Of a stretch of DNA of 64,000 nt, positions 59,477 to 64,000 are shown piece after piece. Under the pieces are notes generated by a model that saw nothing but the letters and a program-made list of their open reading frames with translations, was not told the DNA's origin and ran no database searches. The stretch spans positions 744,001 to 808,000 of the forward strand of contig NZ_JAINFL010000004.1 of NCBI RefSeq assembly GCF_022458895.1, given 5' to 3'. This stretch comes from Roseihalotalea indica (GTDB lineage Bacteria > Bacteroidota > Bacteroidia > Cytophagales > Cyclobacteriaceae). Made by a program: the position numbers and the translations under genes. Every line of letters starts with the position of its first letter. The stretch's first letter is position 1.

Positions 59477-59789
59477 AGCTCACTTTTCACTTCGATAGAC
59501 ACATGGTAAACGGCTGATTATGAGAGCATAAAGCAACATAATATTAAGTTAAACTTTAATACTTATTAAACCACTCCTTTAAGCAGACTGATAGGCAGAA
59601 AGCCGTAGGCCGTAGGTGGTCATAGTCTACGGATGTAAAGACTGCTTACAGTCAACCGCCAACTACCTATACCTAAACCAAAGCAGTTCTCCCTGAAATA
59701 ACATACTTTCTGACTAATCCGTAAAACCATTCTCCGCAATCCGAAGTATAACGAAGAGGACTTCCGCGTTAGCTTGTACCTTTGCGAAC
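59477..59789. other. Intergenic region with repeats and FUSC-gene promoter
   Basis: This 313-base gap contains a repeat-like block at about 59580-59690 made of reiterated words (GCCGTAGGCCGTAGGTGG, then CCGCCAACTACCTATACC as partial complement; AAGCAGACTG against GACTGCTT). The FUSC gene promoter element lies at its end. No ORF is supported. Confidence 0.45.
59777..59784 (+). promoter_or_regulatory. TAnnTTTG (-7) promoter element, near-leaderless start
   Basis: TACCTTTG at 59777-59784 exactly fits the Bacteroidota -7 consensus TAnnTTTG. It ends only five bases before the ATG at 59790, so the transcript would begin at or next to the start codon. No good TTTG-type -33 element was seen at the standard distance, which lowers confidence. 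Confidence 0.6.
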
Positions 59790-62024
59790 ATGATCAAACC
59801 AGTTCTGAGTTTTTTTAAAAGCATTGATTTTTTTAAGAGCGTCACCCTTCTGTTCTCCATTCTGGTTCCGCTATCGGTGCTGGGTTTCACCGGGCATATT
59901 AACCTGGCGGTAAGTGTAGTGATGGGCGTGTTCCTTTGCTCGCCCAGCGATATTCCGGGCAGTAACCGGCATATGGCTCTGGGGATTCTGGCAGGCAGTC
60001 TCACCGCTATTATTACCACCCTAGCCATTCATGTCGCACTGGTTTCTCTCTGGGTGCTACTCCCGGTTTTAAGCTTGATCGTGTTTTTCAATTCTATGAT
60101 AGCCGTCTACGGATTCCGGGCTTCACTGGTCAGTTTTTCAGGGCTGCTGGCGGTCATCTTTGCCTTTGCCCACCCCACCACGGGCAGCGATCTTTTCGTA
60201 CACGTGGGACTGCTCTTTCTGGGTAGCATGTGGTACCTGGGAGTAACCACCCTGGCCCACGCCCTGGTATCCCGGCGACATAACCAACTGATACTGGCCG
60301 AGTGTATGACGCTCACTGCAAGGTATCTGCGCATTCGCGCACAACGCCTGCAGGAACCCGCCCGGAACCGCGAGCTTCAGGAAGAACTTTTTCAGTTGCA
60401 AACCGACATTAATGAGAAGCATGAAAAGCTACGGGAAATATTTGTATCCGAAAGAACCCGCTCCGGGGCCTCTCACTTTGCCAATAAGTATATTCTCATC
60501 TTCATTGAGTTGGTAGACATTCTGGAACTAACCATGTCCAGCCCGGCTAATTACCAGAAAGTCAGTGAGATTTTTGAGGGAAAAGAAAACTACCTGCAAC
60601 CCTTCATAGATATTCAGCATAACATGGCCCGGCAATTAGAAGCGTTGGCTGAGGTAGTTGCGGGCGATAGAAAAATCAGGATTACCCAGAAAGCAGCGCC
60701 CCTTTTTCAGAAAGCCAGCGAACGTATCAATCAGTATAGTGGTAGCCACTCGTTAGCCGTGGCTCCGGAAGAAGTCATCATTCTACGGAACCTCCTGGAC
60801 TATGAGCAAAAGCAACAGCAGAAAATTGAAAGTATAGAACGGGTGCTCCAAGATCTGGTAGACCAGGAGCAGATCAGGACGCGCAGCAAAGACGTGGAGA
60901 AGTTTATCACCCAGCAGGACTACGACCTCAGCGTCATCAAACAAAACCTGAACGCCAGTTCACCCATCTTCCGGCATGCCATCCGGCTCACGGTGACGGT
61001 GCTCGGAGGGTACACCCTGGGGACGCTCTTGCCCATCCAGAATCCGTACTGGATTATACTGACTATCATTGTTATTATGCGGCCCAGCTATGGCCTTACT
61101 AAAAGCCGCTCCATCCAGCGGGTGTTTGGTACCCTGATTGGTGCGGCTATTGCTCTGGGAGTGGTGCTACTGACTCAGAACCCTTATATCTACGGAAGCA
61201 TCGCAGCTATTTCCCTGGTCTTTGCTTTTTCGCTGGTGCAGAAGAACTACGCAGGCTCGGCCATATTTATTACCCTGAATGTGGTCTTTCTGTATGCTCT
61301 GATCAAACCCGATGCCCTGGGCGTGATTCAGTTTCGGGTGCTGGATACCGCGATGGGAGCCGGTTTATCTTTTCTAGCCAGCCTGCTGCTATGGCCCAGT
61401 TGGGAGTTTATGAACATCCAGCAAGTGATTTCCGATAGTATTGAGGCGAACCGCAAGTACCTTCAGGAGATCAGTCTTTTTTACCAGCATAAGGGTGAGT
61501 TACCTACCTCGTATAAGCTGGCCCGGAAAGAAGCCTTTCTGGCCATCGGCAACCTGAGTGCTGCTTTTCAGCGCATGAGCCAGGAGCCAAAGTCTAAACG
61601 GCAGAATTTCTCTAAGATTTATGAAATGGTTGTACTCAACCACACCTTTCTGACGGCCGCTGCGGCGATGGGTACGTTCATCCAGAACCACGCCACCACC
61701 GAGAAGTCTGAGCATTTCCAGACCTATATTGATAGTACCGACTTTCAACTGCGAGCCGCTCAGGGTTATCTGACCAACCAGCAGCCCGAGATTGAACTAG
61801 CCCCTTTCAATCTGGATCAGGCTCATTCGTACTTGGAACATCAGTTTGAGAAGGTGGCCCAGCAACACCCGGAATGGTTATCCGTGGGCGAAGGCCCCCT
61901 TCAGCCGGTAGAAACTATGGTACCTCTACAGGAAGCAAGCCTGATTACCGGCCAACTCACCTGGCTGCACACCCTGGCGGAGAACACCCGGAATACGGCC
62001 AATGATCTCACCAAAACTCTGTAA
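59790..62024 (+). CDS. FUSC-family membrane protein (YccS/aromatic-acid-exporter-like)
   Basis: The 744-residue protein has two membrane blocks (about 17-150 and 395-525), each with about six helices, separated and followed by long charged helical cytoplasmic parts (about 160-390; 530-740). The second block has LTVTVLGGYTLGTLLPIQNPYWIILTIIVIMRPSYGLTKSRSIQRVFGTLIG, the hallmark of FUSC/YccS proteins. Relatives include the p-hydroxybenzoic-acid exporter AaeB; most are of unknown substrate. It is a single-gene unit with a near-leaderless promoter and is convergent with the sulfatase. Confidence 0.9.
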   Translation: MIKPVLSFFKSIDFFKSVTLLFSILVPLSVLGFTGHINLAVSVVMGVFLCSPSDIPGSNRHMALGILAGSLTAIITTLAIHVALVSLWVLLPVLSLIVFFNSMIAVYGFRASLVSFSGLLAVIFAFAHPTTGSDLFVHVGLLFLGSMWYLGVTTLAHALVSRRHNQLILAECMTLTARYLRIRAQRLQEPARNRELQEELFQLQTDINEKHEKLREIFVSERTRSGASHFANKYILIFIELVDILELTMSSPANYQKVSEIFEGKENYLQPFIDIQHNMARQLEALAEVVAGDRKIRITQKAAPLFQKASERINQYSGSHSLAVAPEEVIILRNLLDYEQKQQQKIESIERVLQDLVDQEQIRTRSKDVEKFITQQDYDLSVIKQNLNASSPIFRHAIRLTVTVLGGYTLGTLLPIQNPYWIILTIIVIMRPSYGLTKSRSIQRVFGTLIGAAIALGVVLLTQNPYIYGSIAAISLVFAFSLVQKNYAGSAIFITLNVVFLYALIKPDALGVIQFRVLDTAMGAGLSFLASLLLWPSWEFMNIQQVISDSIEANRKYLQEISLFYQHKGELPTSYKLARKEAFLAIGNLSAAFQRMSQEPKSKRQNFSKIYEMVVLNHTFLTAAAAMGTFIQNHATTEKSEHFQTYIDSTDFQLRAAQGYLTNQQPEIELAPFNLDQAHSYLEHQFEKVAQQHPEWLSVGEGPLQPVETMVPLQEASLITGQLTWLHTLAENTRNTANDLTKTL

Positions 62025-62109
62025 CAGCACCACAGTCTCTCACTAAAAGTTATAATCACCCTTCAGGATCAGTATTACCTGTTTCCCTGGTAGTACAATC
62101 TATTTACTG

Positions 62110-63537
62110 TTACTGATTAGAGGCACGTTGATTTTCTGGTTCCAGGGTTGGCATGGACTCATACCACGAGGTTACCTCTTGAGTCATTGTTTTGACTCTT
62201 TCGGTCTGTTCGTTAGCGAGGTTACGACGCTCACCCGGATCATCCACAATATTGTATAGCTCTGGTCGGCCTCCGTCATAATCGCATAGGAGTTTCCAGT
62301 CTCCTTCTCGTACGGCCAGGTCTGGGAGGTTCTCAAAACCGTAGAAGCTCTTTCGGTCAGGGGGGCGGCTATAGAAGATCGGTGCGGTGCGAGATTCATT
62401 AGCGTCACCGAGCATGGTTTTCAGTACGTTTTCACCGTCGGTAATAGCATCTGGGGATGCTTTGGTACCGGTAAACGCCAGCAGCGAGGGCTTTAGGTCA
62501 ATGGCTGAAAAAACCGATGTCTGGTTTCGGGTTCCCGTGACCTGTTCATTAAGGAATCCGGGGCCCCAAACGATTAGGGAAGATCGGATGCCACCTTCGT
62601 ACAGATGGGTTTTGTAGCCTTTCAGTTCACCGGCCTGCCCGGCTCCCAGTTCCGGGCCATTGTCGGAACAGAGCACAATCAGGGTATTGTCCCGCAACTG
62701 CTCATTGGCCTGAATGTACTCGAACAGTTTTCCGAATTGCTGATCCATGGCTTCCAGCACAGCCAGATACAGCTCTCGTTTGCCATCTTCTTTAGCCAGT
62801 CCGTATTCTTCGTAGGGTGGCCAGTATGGGCTGTGCACATCATCGGGCCAGATGTTTACGTAAAACGGTTTTTGTTCTCGCTCGGCTTTTCCGATAAACT
62901 CCAGGGCGGCATCAATAAACCCGGTGGTGATCTCTGAGCGCTGCATCCAGGTAAAGGGCTTACCCAGTATCTCGGCCTCTTCCCAGAGGCGCCCTACCTC
63001 GCCGGTTTCATCTTTGGTAAGGGGCAGTAATTTAGCCCCCATGCCTTCAAAATTGGTCAGGGACTCGTCAAACCCATAATCGGTGATGGGGGGCGCCTCC
63101 GTTACGTCGCGTTGCCCACCCATGTGCCATTTTCCGAAATGACCGGTGGCGTATCCGGCCTCATGAAGATTTCGGGCCAACATAGGCGCAGAGGAGTCCA
63201 GCCAGTTAGCCATACCCCGTTCCCGGTTATCCTTACGATGGGCCAGGTACGAGGTGATGTTCCAGCGTTGAGGGTAGGTGCCGGTAGAGATGGCTACGCG
63301 GGAGGGTGAGCAGATGGGTGAGTTCACGTAGAACTGATCAAAGGCTATTCCTTCTGCCGCCAGCTTATCGATGTTGGGAGTTTGAGCATCGGTATTGCCA
63401 AAACTGGATAAATCGGCCCATCCCATGTCGTCAATAAATATGAGAATAATATTGGGCTTCCGGCCAGCTTCCGGAGTTGAGCAGCCCCACAGATGGAAAG
63501 AGGTACATAAAACAAACAGATAAAGTAGTTTTCTCAT
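62110..63537 (-). CDS. Sulfatase lipoprotein (formylglycine type)
   Basis: The 475-residue enzyme has a lipoprotein signal (HLWGC, Cys 19) and the type I sulfatase features: IFIDDMGWADLSSFG (metal Asp36-Asp37), the modification motif CSPSR at 76-80 where Cys76 would become formylglycine, GHFGKWHMGG and LIVLCSDNGPE (metal Asp-Asn). It releases sulfate from sulfated carbohydrate on the cell surface or in the periplasm. The family subclass, and therefore the glycan, cannot be read from sequence; arylsulfatase/GALNS-like members are closest in style. No formylglycine-generating enzyme is in the window. Confidence 0.94.
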   Translation of the reverse strand: MRKLLYLFVLCTSFHLWGCSTPEAGRKPNIILIFIDDMGWADLSSFGNTDAQTPNIDKLAAEGIAFDQFYVNSPICSPSRVAISTGTYPQRWNITSYLAHRKDNRERGMANWLDSSAPMLARNLHEAGYATGHFGKWHMGGQRDVTEAPPITDYGFDESLTNFEGMGAKLLPLTKDETGEVGRLWEEAEILGKPFTWMQRSEITTGFIDAALEFIGKAEREQKPFYVNIWPDDVHSPYWPPYEEYGLAKEDGKRELYLAVLEAMDQQFGKLFEYIQANEQLRDNTLIVLCSDNGPELGAGQAGELKGYKTHLYEGGIRSSLIVWGPGFLNEQVTGTRNQTSVFSAIDLKPSLLAFTGTKASPDAITDGENVLKTMLGDANESRTAPIFYSRPPDRKSFYGFENLPDLAVREGDWKLLCDYDGGRPELYNIVDDPGERRNLANEQTERVKTMTQEVTSWYESMPTLEPENQRASNQ

Positions 63538-64000
63538 AGGTTATGCCAGTCAATGGTTCACAAAACACACTTTTAGATAATCGATAATACGCTTTTCTAG
63601 CGAAACCACCAGAATGCACAAATAAACAGCATCAATTCGCATTCATTGCAACTCCTTTCCTATTAATGCCTTTAGCGTTAATTTATTTAGGACATCCATT
63701 TAAAATTGGGATTTAATAGCAGAACAATCAGATGAGAGCAATAGCTGAGGATACCTGAGCAAATATCCTGAAAGAACAGTTTATTCCCGACCATGTTTTT
63801 ATCTATGTTGCCAAAGGTGGCTTTCGGGTTATTGATGGAAACAAAAACTATATTTCAAGGCAGGAGACGCCTGCCTGGCCAGAAAAAACCGGTTGGCAAA
63901 ATATGAGCTGGTAGACAGTCTGGCTTAGCCCGTAGGTATTCTCAACATTAGAATGAAAGCGATCGTAACTCAACTCAAAGTGAATTTACTGATAAATTAA
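63538..64000. other. 3' end of window, non-coding except an AraC-like remnant
   Basis: After the divergent sulfatase start the window holds no intact ORF. An AT-rich 5' flank with a hairpin-less run is followed by the decayed fragment at 63732-63928. The last 70 bases show nothing recognisable. Confidence 0.5.
63732..63928 (+). pseudogene. Decayed AraC-type regulator N-terminal domain
   Basis: The frame from ATG 63732 meets a stop after eight codons (63756). The same frame then resumes as NILKEQFIPDHVFIYVAKGG and FRVIDGNKNYIS, and after a one-base shift near 63858 continues as AGDACLARKNRLAKYELVD before stopping at 63926-63928. Joined, this is the cupin-like N-terminal domain common in Bacteroidota AraC regulators. 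The DNA-binding half is absent from the window. An in-frame stop plus a frameshift make it a remnant, unless the base calls are wrong. Confidence 0.6.

Noticed and set aside
1..64000. CRISPR array, tRNA or rRNA genes, prophage or complete insertion sequence
   Set aside because: No regularly spaced identical direct repeats, no cloverleaf or rRNA signature and no transposase, integrase or phage structural gene were seen; the interspersed repeats are inverted and degenerate.

Overview
The window looks like a chromosomal segment from a member of the Bacteroidota, probably Cytophagales-like. Signs for this are a SusC/SusD pair, lipoprotein signals on many exported enzymes, LytTR-type two-component systems, BlaI/M56 regulation, weak Shine-Dalgarno signals and a TAnnTTTG-type promoter close to one start codon. 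Genus-level placement is inference. I see no rRNA, tRNA, CRISPR array, phage or complete transposon.

Layout. (1) 1-3.5 kb: the 3' part of a PAP2/vanadium-haloperoxidase-fold enzyme and a FecA-like TonB receptor, closed by a terminator. (2) 3.5-30 kb: a locus for glucuronic-acid-decorated xylan. On the minus strand it holds SusC/SusD, a SASA esterase, a GH115 alpha-glucuronidase, a DUF6807-ThuA fusion, two exported Gfo/Idh proteins, a TRAP transporter (DctP-Q-M), an SDR-type mannonate oxidoreductase and mannonate dehydratase UxuA. On the plus strand are two LacI regulators and a GH67 alpha-glucuronidase. A shared LacI-type operator core lies upstream of each regulator. The likely flow is: capture by SusCD, deacetylation and removal of (methyl)glucuronate by the esterase, GH115 and GH67, TRAP import of the uronate, then fructuronate to mannonate to KDG. 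Xylanase, uronate isomerase and KDG kinase/aldolase are not in the window. A small four-helix-bundle (S23/IVS type) gene between inverted repeats interrupts this locus.

(3) 30-34.3 kb: a LytS/LytR-type pair, then a BlaI repressor with an M56 BlaR1-like protein whose sensor part is replaced by ankyrin repeats; two tandem palindromic operators precede blaI. (4) 34.3-41 kb: a pirin-like bicupin plus an unknown protein, an exported intradiol-dioxygenase-fold lipoprotein, a beta-helix protein, an SDR and a Tat-exported flavoprotein. (5) 41-52.8 kb: a dense redox neighbourhood of four SDR/Rossmann proteins, two paralogous quinone-oxidoreductase-like MDRs, two aldo-keto reductases, DoxX, two MFS exporters and one AraC regulator. 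(6) 53-59.5 kb: a complete tripartite ABC efflux operon (TolC, adaptor, permease, ATPase) ending in its own histidine kinase and LytTR regulator. (7) 59.8-64 kb: an FUSC-family membrane protein, a sulfatase and a decayed AraC-like fragment.

The intergenic regions carry several families of imperfect inverted repeats built from short reiterated words (TCATCAATCATCAT-like, GACTTCGG-like, GGGGATTAGG-like). In three places they run into the 3' ends of coding sequences. No single gene set here is clearly a new defence or mobile system. The most unusual items are the periplasmic M56-ankyrin sensor, the exported Gfo/Idh plus DUF6807-ThuA group inside a glucuronoxylan locus, and the repeat-bounded S23-type cassette.
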